A stretch of DNA of 64,000 bases from Saprospiraceae bacterium (GTDB lineage Bacteria > Bacteroidota > Bacteroidia > Chitinophagales > Saprospiraceae). The DNA lies in NCBI GenBank assembly GCA_028280415.1, contig JANQLV010000008.1, forward strand, positions 49,301 to 113,300, written 5' to 3'. Numbering within the stretch: position 1 is the stretch's first letter; each line of letters starts with the position of its first letter. The notes under the pieces are model-generated. The model saw nothing but the letters and a program-made list of their open reading frames with translations, was not told where the DNA came from and searched no databases. Shown here in pieces: positions 1 through 9,773 of the stretch. Made by a program: the position numbers and the translations under genes.

Positions 1-423
1 AGAAGATATGGTAGATTTGGCTTCGGAAATGTCCAAGCAAAGACAGGCCTATACTCCTTTGTTTATCGAGATGCAGGGGAAGATCATCATTTCTATACAA
101 CATCCGGTCCAAGAAGGTGGGATGATTTCTATTTCACAGATTTTACTACAAGAGTTCATGTAGATGATTCGCTTGATGAAGGAGGAAACATTGATATGTT
201 TGCTGATTTTCCTGATGATGTAAGATATAATGATGGAGAATACGAACTATTTGCTAGAGTAACTAATGTTAGAGATTCTTCATTTTATTCAGATACTCTT
301 TCCATAACTATTGATAATTATATGCCATATATAAATTCGGTAACCATTATACCCGGATTTTTTGGAGAATACGTGCAATATATTTTAGATTGGTATTTAA
401 CTGAAATGAAAATTAATCTTTGA
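1..423 (+). pseudogene. 3' remnant of an M23/SprB-type secreted protein (partial at window edge)
   Basis: The frame is open from the first base to a TGA at 421-423 and its 5' part lies outside the window. The last 110 or so residues align by eye with residues about 370-475 of the protein at 1929-9695. Shared blocks are W-D-x-F-x-F-x-D-F-x-T-R-V-H, FAD-P-DD-RY-DG-Y, and S-FYSDT-S-x-IDN-MPYI. After that block the full-length paralogue continues for about 2100 residues (SprB repeats, Cys-rich part, sorting domain). Here the frame diverges within about 25 residues and stops, so export and surface anchoring signals are missing. I read it as a truncated duplicate. A short intact gene is less likely because the shared part is an internal linker module. 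Confidence 0.6.
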
Positions 424-857
424 GAGCAACTAAAAAATTATGATACATCGGATCGATTTGAAATGATATAAGTTCAAATATATTGCATGTTAAATTTTTG
501 ATATCTATATCTTTTATGCAAAATATAATTATGTTAAAAATTGTGTGGTTTAATTTTTTTCTTTTATATTAGAAACGTGAAAACTATTTATGATATTTTT
601 ATATATCACTGTATTTTGCCCACAATTTATACTGCCCATCGTTTTACTATAATAGTTAAGATATGATTTACTGTGTGTGTTATGTTTAGCTAGCTACTAA
701 GAGAAGTTTTTAAACTTCTACTTTTAGTAAAAAAAGGCTTTTTCAAAGAGATCAAGGAGAGAAAAAAATCATTACATAACTATGTAGCAACTTGTTACAT
801 GGCTATTATTATTATTATGATAATTCCGTCATTATTTTTAATAAAGTTAATTTTAAT
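424..857. other. AT-rich intergenic region
   Basis: 434 bases with no credible coding frame. They are very AT-rich compared with the right half of the window. The only clear structure is the hairpin at 695-729. I found no convincing TTG/TANNTTTG promoter pair for the lipoprotein gene that follows. A TTG at 792 is in frame with that gene, but the peptide it would add is low-complexity and would bury the signal peptide. Confidence 0.5.
695..729. repeat. Two-part hairpin upstream of lipoprotein gene
   Basis: Inner arms AGAAGTTT and AAACTTCT (702-709, 712-719) form 8 pairs around TT. Outer arms TACTAA (695-700) and TTAGTA (724-729) extend the stem across a small asymmetric internal loop. No T-run follows, so it may be an operator or an RNA leader structure as readily as a weak terminator for the remnant upstream. 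Confidence 0.45.
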
Positions 858-1919
858 ATGCGAAAATTAATTGTTTCTTTAATTATACTCTTGCTTTGTA
901 TTTCATGTAATAATTCACCTATCGAAAAAAATAATACAATTTCTAATCACCCTGCAGAAAATTCTGTTAAACAGCAGAAAGTGAAAAATGTAAGTCATCC
1001 ACCTGGGATAAATTCCAATACAAAAAAAGATCAATTGGTTGTTCATGGGATAAAACAAGAGGGTGCTTTTAAAATGTACAGTACGGTAGTAGGGCAAGGA
1101 GAGGGTTTTTATAATGGGAATCCTAAAATAGAAATAATAAGTAGAGATAGTCAAATCTTGAAAACAATAGATGTATTTGATAATACCATCTTATTTGATA
1201 ATTCTGAAATTAAGTACGTTTTTAATTCCTTACAAGGAGATAATTATTTTGATGCTATATATAATGATGACCAAATAGGCTTGAAATATATTAATATAAA
1301 CCTGTTTCCAAAGCCTGAATATTCTCCCGAATTATTACTTGAGATTTCGTACTCAGTAGAGAACAACTTCTTATTATGTAAATACACATACTTTGCATTA
1401 GAACCTGAAGGTTTCGATCTGTATGGTTCAGAATCAGAAGTTGTCGTATTGGACACATTAGGTAATGAATTCGCTAGGGTTAAAGTAATTGGACCTTTGA
1501 ATAATGCTACTATTACACGTGACAATAACATGCTTTACCTTTCAACAGGAGGGGAAATTAATGAAGATGCCACACACCCCTATTCATGCTATATATACGA
1601 TACTGAAAAAGAAAAAATTATTTTCACTAAAAACGGAGTCGATAATGATTGTCTAGGATGTGGAGTTATTACTAACACTAATAGAGGAAGTTTAACGACC
1701 TATGAGGGATTATGTTCTAATAAATTTACCAAAGATATTTACATATTTGATCATCAAACAAATAAGATTTTCAATACTGACCAATTTAATCATATAAATT
1801 GCCCAGGTGGAGGATATCAAATACATGAAGACCATTGCTTTTGTTTTACATCTGAAGGCGAAAAAAAGATTTTTTACTATAAAAAGGATTTTAATTCTGA
1901 AACCTTTCTAAAAAAATAA
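858..1919 (+). CDS. Predicted lipoprotein of unknown function
   Basis: 353 residues. I chose the ATG at 858 because it begins a textbook lipoprotein signal: MRK, a hydrophobic stretch, then L-C-I-S-C with the lipid-acceptor Cys at residue 17. The in-frame TTG at 792 would put 22 extra residues in front of it. The mature part has a low-complexity Lys/Asn/Ser linker. It is followed by beta-rich sequence with repeating hydrophobic-Asp turns, suggestive of a propeller-like fold. Cys pairs D-C-L-G-C-G and H-C-F-C-F lie near the C-terminus and could form disulfides. I do not recognise a family. It ends only 9 bases before the large M23/SprB gene, so the two are probably cotranscribed, and it may be an outer-membrane partner of that exported protein (inference). 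Confidence 0.7.
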   Translation: MRKLIVSLIILLLCISCNNSPIEKNNTISNHPAENSVKQQKVKNVSHPPGINSNTKKDQLVVHGIKQEGAFKMYSTVVGQGEGFYNGNPKIEIISRDSQILKTIDVFDNTILFDNSEIKYVFNSLQGDNYFDAIYNDDQIGLKYININLFPKPEYSPELLLEISYSVENNFLLCKYTYFALEPEGFDLYGSESEVVVLDTLGNEFARVKVIGPLNNATITRDNNMLYLSTGGEINEDATHPYSCYIYDTEKEKIIFTKNGVDNDCLGCGVITNTNRGSLTTYEGLCSNKFTKDIYIFDHQTNKIFNTDQFNHINCPGGGYQIHEDHCFCFTSEGEKKIFYYKKDFNSETFLKK

Positions 1920-1928
1920 AATATAGCT

Positions 1929-4900
1929 ATGAAATTATTGTTTTCCTCATTGCTCTTATTCTTTGTTATATTTTCCTTTAGCCAGCCATATCAAGTACAG
2001 TACTTAAATTGTCCTGATTGTAATGACACTAATCATAGTAGCAATATGGTATTTACGTATGATGAAAACCCAACCAATTATCAGACTTCACATGTTGCCT
2101 CAGATTATGGTGTTAGAGATCATGGAACTGATCATTATGATTGGCATGGAGGGGTGGATTATAGTTCCGAAGCAGGAAATGCTGATTTTGGAGACGGGAT
2201 TATAGCAATTCGTGGAGGGACAATTACTACTATCGCACGTAATCGTTACAAATATATATTTATTGATGGGATAGATTCTATTGATATTAACGGAACAATG
2301 ACTGCTTATGATTTTGGTTATGGCCATTTGTTTAGAAGTGCTCAATCGAATCAAAAATCAGGTAATTTTTACTGGCAAAGGATACTTGGAAATGTAAACC
2401 CTGTTAGATATGCTATAATTATTGATGATTCAACAGCACTTTATGAAGATGCAAATTCATTTGTTGTTCATCCCTCTACAGGCGATACGATCCAAACCAC
2501 CAACCAGGTAACAGCCGGTCAGGTAATTGGTCCTATAGGGAACTCTATAACTAGAGGGAGTGTATCCGCGCATTTACATTTATATTTATTTGAAAATGAT
2601 CAATTCGGTACTCAGGATAATATTACCAAAAATCCATTACAGTTTGTTGTGCATGACGAACCAACTTTTGATGTCGGTTTATTCAGACCAGTTACGGAGA
2701 GTGACCCTAATCATAGTCACCAGGTAAATGGACAACCTGTACCGCATCCTAATTGGCCTAGATTTAACACAAATGCTGCAAATTCTGGTATACAGCTAAC
2801 ATATCCAGGAGATCAAGTTTCTCAAATAGTAATACGAGCAAAAATGGATTCTGTTAGTGATGGTAATTCTTATGCAAATGCAGTTATGAATACAGAAAAA
2901 GTGGAGCTAATGATTCATAAAGACTCTAGTGATGTAATAAAAGGCCCGTTTTTTAGAGCCGAGTTTAATATTGATGGTACACTAAATAATGAAGATAGAT
3001 ATCCTGAAGATTTAATTAGTAGAGGACAAGGCCGAAATAATACAACTGGAATACAACCTTGGGCTTATTCAGATAGGAGACAACGGCCTTGGGATATATT
3101 TCACTTTGCTGATTTTGCGACTCGTGTACATAAGGATGATCTTCAGGGTTCAGGGAATGGGGCACATCTATTTGCCGACTTACCAGATGATGCTCGGTAT
3201 AGAGATGGTAGATATGGAGTTTTTGCTAAAGTCACAAGCGTTGTTGATTCTTTATTCTATTCCGATACTACAAGCATTATCATAGATAATTTCATGCCCT
3301 ATATTGATAAAGTGACCTTAACCTTAAGTGGTGGCTTACCTATATATCAAAGAGAATGGTATAGCTTTGACCCAAATGCAACAGATATAGGAAATGGATA
3401 TATCTCAACACCTATAAAATTAGAAGTGCCATCAAATGAAACCACAGGGCTTATAGTGAGAGCTATAGCAAGTGAGCCTCTCACAAATTTGAGTGCGTTT
3501 ATCCCTGGTTTATCAACTGATACTATCATAGGCGATACAATAGGATTGGACAGTATGACTTGGCAATTCTTATTTATTTCGGATACTTTAGATGTAGATA
3601 GCTGTTATACAATCGAATTTTATGGGGAAGATTTATCCGGAAACGAACTTTTAAATCTTACAGAAATGGCAGGAGACGAAACTATTGATGAAGCCCAAAT
3701 TCGTATTCCAATGCGTCAAAATACAAATATGGATGCTACAACATGGGCTCCGATAGGAGGTTATTCTAATGGCGTCGATGATGTACATGAATTTTGTCTT
3801 GAAGGCTGTATCAATCCAGATAGTTTATCTATTAATAATTCTAGATTATTAACAAATTGTATGACCTTAGTCGAATCGGAATTTGCAATAATAAACTCCA
3901 CTTCAGGGCTTTCTGACGGCGCAATACATGTAGGTTTAGCTGGCGGAACTCCACCTTTTTCTTTTCAATGGAAGGATGAAAATGAAAATATAATTTCTAA
4001 TGAACAAAATTTAGAAAATATTCCGGCGGGAACATATTGTTTCGAAATTCAAGATGCTACTTGCTGCAAAATATCAGGATGCCAAACGGTTAAAAATTGC
4101 TCAGAATTCATTTCTCATTTTATCGATGAGTTAGCTTGTAATGGAGTTAATGGAAGTATTACAGTTATGCCTAATGGAGATTTATCTAGCTTACCTTATA
4201 CTTATGAATGGGATAATGGAATGAATTCACAAACTATTATAGGCGTTCCGGCTGGTACTTATTGTGTTACGGTCACAGATGCTGGAGGTTGCACTGCTAC
4301 AGCATGTCACAACTTGATAGGATCATTTACGCTAGATGCGGCAATAACAAATTCCTGTGCGGGGGAATATACCGGATCGATAGAATTATCTGTTGAAGGA
4401 GGAACATCTACTGAATATTATTATTCTTGGGAAATAGAAACAGAAGGTGAATATGAATATGAAGAAGTTGCGGATAGTTTAAATCCGGGGATATATTGTG
4501 TGACAGTCACGGATGAGACAGAATGTAGTATTGAGGCTTGTTATGAAGTCTTGGGTGGAATTGATCCTGATTTTGCAATCCAGATTGACGACATCACCTG
4601 CGTCTGTCCGGGAGGTTATGGCGTGATCGATATTTCAGTCAACGGAGATGCTGGTTCTTATACGTTTGCATGGCCTGGTGATAATGTTGTAGATCCGGAA
4701 GTGGAAGATGCGGAAGTGACACAACCAGGAATTTACCAAGTAATTGTTACGAATAGTTATGGATGTACTGTACAACAAGATTTTACAGTTCCCCTTTGTA
4801 ACTTCAATTTTGATAATTTCCATGTAGACCTCACCAGTAGTTGTTATGGTCCGAATACAGGGAGTATTCAGGTGAGTGTAAATGATGCGATGGGACCTTA

Positions 4901-7900
4901 TCTGTTTGTTTTGGAAACAATAGGAGGCAGTCCTGTGGAAGAAATCGCTAGCACACTTGGGACTATTTTAATCGAAGGTCTTGCTCCGGAAAATTATTGC
5001 TTACGAGTAATTTCGGGGAATGGATGTGAAGCAAGTGCTTGTGATTTAATCATTGAAGAATTTCCAGCTCTTGATATTACCTATACAGTCACACCAGCCA
5101 GTAGCTCCAGTGCTAATGATGGAGCGATTAATTTGGAAGTGAGTGGGGCTATTGATCCTAATGATATTTATTATTTATGGACCGGAGGTTATACTACCCA
5201 AGATATTTCCGGATTATCTCCGGGGCAGTATAGTGTTGGAATATATTACGACAATCTGCCTCCTAATGAAAATTGTACATATACTGTTCATATTGAAGTA
5301 GGAACGTGCAATAGCCTCAATAATGTATTTGTACAAGGAGAGGTTACACCACTCTCTTTTTCCGGAAACGATGGCGCTATTGATTTAAGCATATTGGGTG
5401 CTGAAGGTTACGAATTTGATTTTCAGTGGACGGCAAATAATGATCCCATGTTTTCGGCTAATACAGAAGATATTAATGGACTGGCTCCCGGCCGGTATTA
5501 CGTAGAAATCAGACACCCTGATTGTCCAGGCTTCGTGATAAATGAATATTTTGATATCTGTCAGTTTAGTTTCGAATTAAGAGTTTTTGGTGCTTATAGT
5601 TGTGATGGGTTTACTTTGATGGCTCTACATGATGGGGTGAATAGTCCCTTTACCTATCAATGGTCAAATGGAACTGCAAATCAAACTGTTGATGCAGATT
5701 ATGACCAGGAATATTGTGTGACAATAACGGATGATACGGGTTGCTCGGCAGTACGTTGTACAACTATCATTTTGCCTGAAATGGAGTTAAGTTTTGATGT
5801 GACCAATACAACAATGGGGGCATCGCAGGGTTCAGTTACGGCTAATGTAGCTGGTAATTTATTTCCTCCCTTATCTTATGCATGGGATAACGGTATGACC
5901 GGACAAACCATTTCCAATCTCCCTGCTGGTGATTATCATGTGACGGTGACGGATGATTGTGGTCGGACAATAACGGATTATGCTAGAGTAGAATGTGAAA
6001 TTACTTCCGATGATGTATTGGCAATTAGAACTAATGCTACCTGTGGAATGAGTAGTACTGGAGGAGCAATCGACTTAAAGGTATTGATCAGTGATTTAGG
6101 GTATAATACATTTGAGTGGAGTAATGGTGCTACAACTGAAGATATCACTGGATTAGCGGCAGGGGAGTATTGTGTCACTATTACAAATCATCCCAGTAAT
6201 TGCATCTATAAAGATTGCTATACCATTGAAACGGATGGTAATGGTGATTTTGCGATAAGTTTTGATAAAGAACCTGCTTGTAATGGAAGTGCAACGGGGA
6301 CAATTACAGCGAATGTAACAGGCGGAGTAGAAGATTACTCGTACGTTTGGACGAGATGGAATTTTCCGGGAGGATTAGAAGAAGTTGGAATCGGTCAAAT
6401 CCTGGAGAATGTAGCTTCGGGTTTTTATGCCGTACGCGTTACAGATGCACTGGGTTGTACCGATGCTAATTATGTATACTTCTGGCCTTCGGCTCCGGTA
6501 TTTGACTTTGAGATAAGCCTCACGGAAGATGTCGTTTGTGAAGGAGAAACGGTTGATGCAAGCATTATAAACATAACCGGAGGTGAAGATCCTTATGCCT
6601 ATGAATGGCGTCGATTATATGAGGTGATTGGTAATGATGAAACGAAAACGGGCTTAGAACCGGATTGGTATTTTGTAGAGGTTAATGATGCTAATGGTTG
6701 TAAACGAGAAAAGGCTTTTCAGGTTGCACAACATCCGGATATTGTCTATAAGGCTGAAGTTAAAGATGCTTGCCTGGGGCTTTCTTCAGGAGGAATTGAT
6801 ATCATCCATTCCGGAAATTATACTTTTCAGTGGAGTAATGGGCAAACTGGCGCAAGTATTGGCTTTCTTTCGTCGGGGAATTACAGCCTGACGATTACGG
6901 ACGAGCATGGATGTACCAGGGAAGATGCATTTACTGTAGGTACGGCTACATTAGATATTATACAAGAGTTAGTGACGGATAATCCTTGTGGTGAATGCAC
7001 TGGTAGTATTGATATTGAGGTGGAGGCATCTAATGATATTAATTATAAATGGAGTAATGGAGCTACAACGCAAGATTTGACAGAACTCTGTACTGGGGAT
7101 TATTTGGTAACCATTACTTCAGAAGGTTGTGTATATACCAATACGTACACAGTTGAAGGACTGGAAGCTTTTGAATACGAAGTAGAAATATTAGAATATT
7201 TTGACAACGATCTTAGTGCTTATCCGGGAAGTGCCAAAGTTAGAATAATTAGTAATAATTTCACCGGAGGAAATTTGATATTATCAACAAATGCTAATAT
7301 GAATCCGGAAATCGCTACATCTTTCAATAGTGGTTCCACCAATTATGTAGATGTTAACATTCCACTTGAAAATAGTGAAGCGGGAACGTTTTATTTTAGT
7401 TATACTAGTTATAATACAGAATGCACCTATACTGGAAGTTTTGAAAATATTCCGACCTGTCAAGATGAGATTGAAAATTTTTCCTTTACGGTAGAGCATC
7501 TTAGCGAGGGGGAAGGATTTTGTGAAGCCCCTGCTACTCATTCTTATGAAATACACAGATCGCCCTTACTAACTCAGAATCCTCCTTATTATTTAAGAAT
7601 AACAATGCTGGAAGCAAATGACCCTGCTCAAAGTGGGTTTACTTTAACAGTAGAAGAAATCGCAATTTTTCCTTTTACAGTAGATGGAATACCTTCTGGT
7701 AGCGTCAAGTTTGAATTTTTCAGTTTGTGTGATGATCCGATCCTCTCTCGTGAACACACGAATTGTTGTCAGGATATTTCTTGTGAGGTATTATCAGAAG
7801 GATATGATGATGATCCATGGGGAGAACCTTATGATAACTATGTATATGATTTGGATTTTGTGGAGCTTTATATAAGAGATTTATGTTACGATGGGAATTG

Positions 7901-9695
7901 TAGTGGAATAGGAAATTCAAATGATTGTTCTGAAATCATTCCTACTCTTGAAGATCAACCTTCGATAAGAAACTGTTGGTTCGGCACAGTAACGATTGAT
8001 TATCCAACTGGAGAAGATGCTGTTTTCGAAGTATTGCCAGATGTGGAGACTGATGGCTCTAATGTTTATGATGAAGTAAACTGGATAAATGAAGAAAGCT
8101 GGCGTCCGGATATGCCGGGTACTTATAGCATTCGGGTTATTTATGATGGAGATGAGAATCTAGGCTCTGGAGCTGATTGTGAAGTTGAAATTGAAGTAGA
8201 TTTTTATGGAACTACAAACTATAAAAATGAAATCGTATTCAGAAATTGGTCAGAAGATTTTCCTTGGACAGATAATCTTTATAATGACGTAGCAGAAAAT
8301 GCTTATTATGGGGCAGCGAAGTGCGAATCGTGTGGAGGATTTGAAGCATATCAATTTGGATGGGAAAACTGTGCGTATAATCATGATTATGAAATTGTTT
8401 ATTTTAATTTTCAACCTATAGATTATAATAATGCCTGCAATAGTGGAGGCGTTCTTACAATCATGGATTTTAATGAAAATAATATTCCGGAATTCAAGAC
8501 TGTATTTATTCCTCCTAATAGTTCTTTAGGAGAATGGGGTTATCAGGCTTTTAATCGACCTGTAAACCATCATTGCTCAATTTCGGGCTGGTGTCATTTT
8601 GATGGAAATGTCATATATGGAATAACGGGTTTCGATAAACCAATTCTGGCTACGTGGTTTGATGAAGAGAGTTGTATAGACAATAGTGATCCAGATAATT
8701 CTGCACCTCCGTGTACAGAAGAAAATTGTCCTTTTGGCGAATGTGTTGCAGGTGTTTGTGTAGAAGAATGTTATCCACCTTGTCCTGAAGGTTTTTATTG
8801 TTTGGGAGGAGAGTGCATCAATGAAGATGATGGTACTCCGTGTATTTTCCCCTGTGATTGTCCTCCGTGGCAAACTTGTTTTCAGAACAATTGTGTTGAT
8901 GCTACTCAAGAGTGTACAGTCGTAGACGGTGGTGGTGGATGTCAATGCCCGGATGGTTATATATGTAATGGTGGTACCTGTGTACCTGTGCCATCGTGTC
9001 AAAATTGTATTCCCGGACAGGAATATTGTAAAAATAATGAATGTGAAGATTGCCCGACCCTAGGAGCAACTTTTTGTTACTACGATTGTGGTGTTAGTAC
9101 CGACTGTATACTGGAGATAGAGTTGATAAGTTCGGTATACCTTCCGGCAGCAGCGACTGAAATAATAGTAAAAAGGAATAACATAATAATTCAGGAGTAT
9201 AGTTTGTCTATCGGAACGATTAGTCCGAGAAGAATTATTGAAGTGATCCCTTGTGATGGTAATGATTATCATTACATTATAGAGGTAGAATTTGAGGATT
9301 GTTCTATTCCACCATTCTCAGCACCGTTTCAAGTCGATTGTACTTGTTTTACTGGAGGAGAAGTGGAGAGCGAAAACTTCCTTGATGGCCCAGGCGGCTT
9401 AATTCAGGCGAATAAGTTAAAAATTGAAGAAACGAAACAATGTGTCTTATACCCAAATCCTTTTCAAAATATCATTAATGTAGAATATATTGCTGAATCA
9501 TCAGGGACACTGGATATTACTATTTCCGATATTTATGGAAAGCAAATTCAATCGGAATTTTATGAGATGGTATCTGGTAAAAATGAAATGGAAATTCAGT
9601 TGCAGTCAAAATTATCGACAGGCGTTTATTTTGTCCTGATAACGAATGAAGAAGGAGAACGGGAAGTCTTTAAAATGTTACACAGTAAGTTCTGA
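1929..9695 (+). CDS. Giant secreted M23-peptidase/SprB-repeat protein with T9SS type A sorting domain
   Basis: 2588 residues with an N-terminal signal peptide (MKLLFSSLLLFF..FSFSQ). Residues about 60-225 look like an M23 (LytM-type) endopeptidase: W-H-G-G-V-D carries the H-x3-D metal pair (His73, Asp77) and A-H-L-H-L the HxH pair (His215, His217), so the zinc site appears intact. Residues about 370-475 match the remnant at 1-423. About 14 SprB-like units follow (residues about 655-1742), each with the pattern G-I/S-I..V.GG..PY.Y.W..G....I..L..G.Y.V.VTD..GC. A Cys-rich stretch (about 2255-2400) has repeated C-P-x-G-x-x-C and G-G-x-C-V units. The end carries a type A sorting domain (LYPNPF.., GVYFVLI..). 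It is probably exported by the T9SS to the surface or medium. Linking wall cleavage to an adhesin stalk is inference. The long transcript ends at a strong terminator (9701-9737). Confidence 0.85.
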   Translation: MKLLFSSLLLFFVIFSFSQPYQVQYLNCPDCNDTNHSSNMVFTYDENPTNYQTSHVASDYGVRDHGTDHYDWHGGVDYSSEAGNADFGDGIIAIRGGTITTIARNRYKYIFIDGIDSIDINGTMTAYDFGYGHLFRSAQSNQKSGNFYWQRILGNVNPVRYAIIIDDSTALYEDANSFVVHPSTGDTIQTTNQVTAGQVIGPIGNSITRGSVSAHLHLYLFENDQFGTQDNITKNPLQFVVHDEPTFDVGLFRPVTESDPNHSHQVNGQPVPHPNWPRFNTNAANSGIQLTYPGDQVSQIVIRAKMDSVSDGNSYANAVMNTEKVELMIHKDSSDVIKGPFFRAEFNIDGTLNNEDRYPEDLISRGQGRNNTTGIQPWAYSDRRQRPWDIFHFADFATRVHKDDLQGSGNGAHLFADLPDDARYRDGRYGVFAKVTSVVDSLFYSDTTSIIIDNFMPYIDKVTLTLSGGLPIYQREWYSFDPNATDIGNGYISTPIKLEVPSNETTGLIVRAIASEPLTNLSAFIPGLSTDTIIGDTIGLDSMTWQFLFISDTLDVDSCYTIEFYGEDLSGNELLNLTEMAGDETIDEAQIRIPMRQNTNMDATTWAPIGGYSNGVDDVHEFCLEGCINPDSLSINNSRLLTNCMTLVESEFAIINSTSGLSDGAIHVGLAGGTPPFSFQWKDENENIISNEQNLENIPAGTYCFEIQDATCCKISGCQTVKNCSEFISHFIDELACNGVNGSITVMPNGDLSSLPYTYEWDNGMNSQTIIGVPAGTYCVTVTDAGGCTATACHNLIGSFTLDAAITNSCAGEYTGSIELSVEGGTSTEYYYSWEIETEGEYEYEEVADSLNPGIYCVTVTDETECSIEACYEVLGGIDPDFAIQIDDITCVCPGGYGVIDISVNGDAGSYTFAWPGDNVVDPEVEDAEVTQPGIYQVIVTNSYGCTVQQDFTVPLCNFNFDNFHVDLTSSCYGPNTGSIQVSVNDAMGPYLFVLETIGGSPVEEIASTLGTILIEGLAPENYCLRVISGNGCEASACDLIIEEFPALDITYTVTPASSSSANDGAINLEVSGAIDPNDIYYLWTGGYTTQDISGLSPGQYSVGIYYDNLPPNENCTYTVHIEVGTCNSLNNVFVQGEVTPLSFSGNDGAIDLSILGAEGYEFDFQWTANNDPMFSANTEDINGLAPGRYYVEIRHPDCPGFVINEYFDICQFSFELRVFGAYSCDGFTLMALHDGVNSPFTYQWSNGTANQTVDADYDQEYCVTITDDTGCSAVRCTTIILPEMELSFDVTNTTMGASQGSVTANVAGNLFPPLSYAWDNGMTGQTISNLPAGDYHVTVTDDCGRTITDYARVECEITSDDVLAIRTNATCGMSSTGGAIDLKVLISDLGYNTFEWSNGATTEDITGLAAGEYCVTITNHPSNCIYKDCYTIETDGNGDFAISFDKEPACNGSATGTITANVTGGVEDYSYVWTRWNFPGGLEEVGIGQILENVASGFYAVRVTDALGCTDANYVYFWPSAPVFDFEISLTEDVVCEGETVDASIINITGGEDPYAYEWRRLYEVIGNDETKTGLEPDWYFVEVNDANGCKREKAFQVAQHPDIVYKAEVKDACLGLSSGGIDIIHSGNYTFQWSNGQTGASIGFLSSGNYSLTITDEHGCTREDAFTVGTATLDIIQELVTDNPCGECTGSIDIEVEASNDINYKWSNGATTQDLTELCTGDYLVTITSEGCVYTNTYTVEGLEAFEYEVEILEYFDNDLSAYPGSAKVRIISNNFTGGNLILSTNANMNPEIATSFNSGSTNYVDVNIPLENSEAGTFYFSYTSYNTECTYTGSFENIPTCQDEIENFSFTVEHLSEGEGFCEAPATHSYEIHRSPLLTQNPPYYLRITMLEANDPAQSGFTLTVEEIAIFPFTVDGIPSGSVKFEFFSLCDDPILSREHTNCCQDISCEVLSEGYDDDPWGEPYDNYVYDLDFVELYIRDLCYDGNCSGIGNSNDCSEIIPTLEDQPSIRNCWFGTVTIDYPTGEDAVFEVLPDVETDGSNVYDEVNWINEESWRPDMPGTYSIRVIYDGDENLGSGADCEVEIEVDFYGTTNYKNEIVFRNWSEDFPWTDNLYNDVAENAYYGAAKCESCGGFEAYQFGWENCAYNHDYEIVYFNFQPIDYNNACNSGGVLTIMDFNENNIPEFKTVFIPPNSSLGEWGYQAFNRPVNHHCSISGWCHFDGNVIYGITGFDKPILATWFDEESCIDNSDPDNSAPPCTEENCPFGECVAGVCVEECYPPCPEGFYCLGGECINEDDGTPCIFPCDCPPWQTCFQNNCVDATQECTVVDGGGGCQCPDGYICNGGTCVPVPSCQNCIPGQEYCKNNECEDCPTLGATFCYYDCGVSTDCILEIELISSVYLPAAATEIIVKRNNIIIQEYSLSIGTISPRRIIEVIPCDGNDYHYIIEVEFEDCSIPPFSAPFQVDCTCFTGGEVESENFLDGPGGLIQANKLKIEETKQCVLYPNPFQNIINVEYIAESSGTLDITISDIYGKQIQSEFYEMVSGKNEMEIQLQSKLSTGVYFVLITNEEGEREVFKMLHSKF

Positions 9696-9700
9696 TAAAG

Positions 9701-9737
9701 AAAAGAGCTAAGTAAATAAAATTTGCTTAGCTCTTTT
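9701..9737 (+). terminator. Rho-independent terminator after the giant M23/SprB gene
   Basis: Perfect 12-bp stem AAAAGAGCTAAG / CTTAGCTCTTTT with a 13-base loop, starting 5 bases past the stop codon. It overlaps the in-frame TTG at 9723 of the next gene, which argues for the downstream ATG as that gene's start. Confidence 0.85.
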
Positions 9738-9773
9738 CCAATTCATAAAATGAGTTATTCCGTATATTTAGGA

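Noticed and set aside
8577..9002. Minus-strand frame of 141 codons
   Set aside because: Thr-rich shadow of the Cys-rich part of the giant protein.
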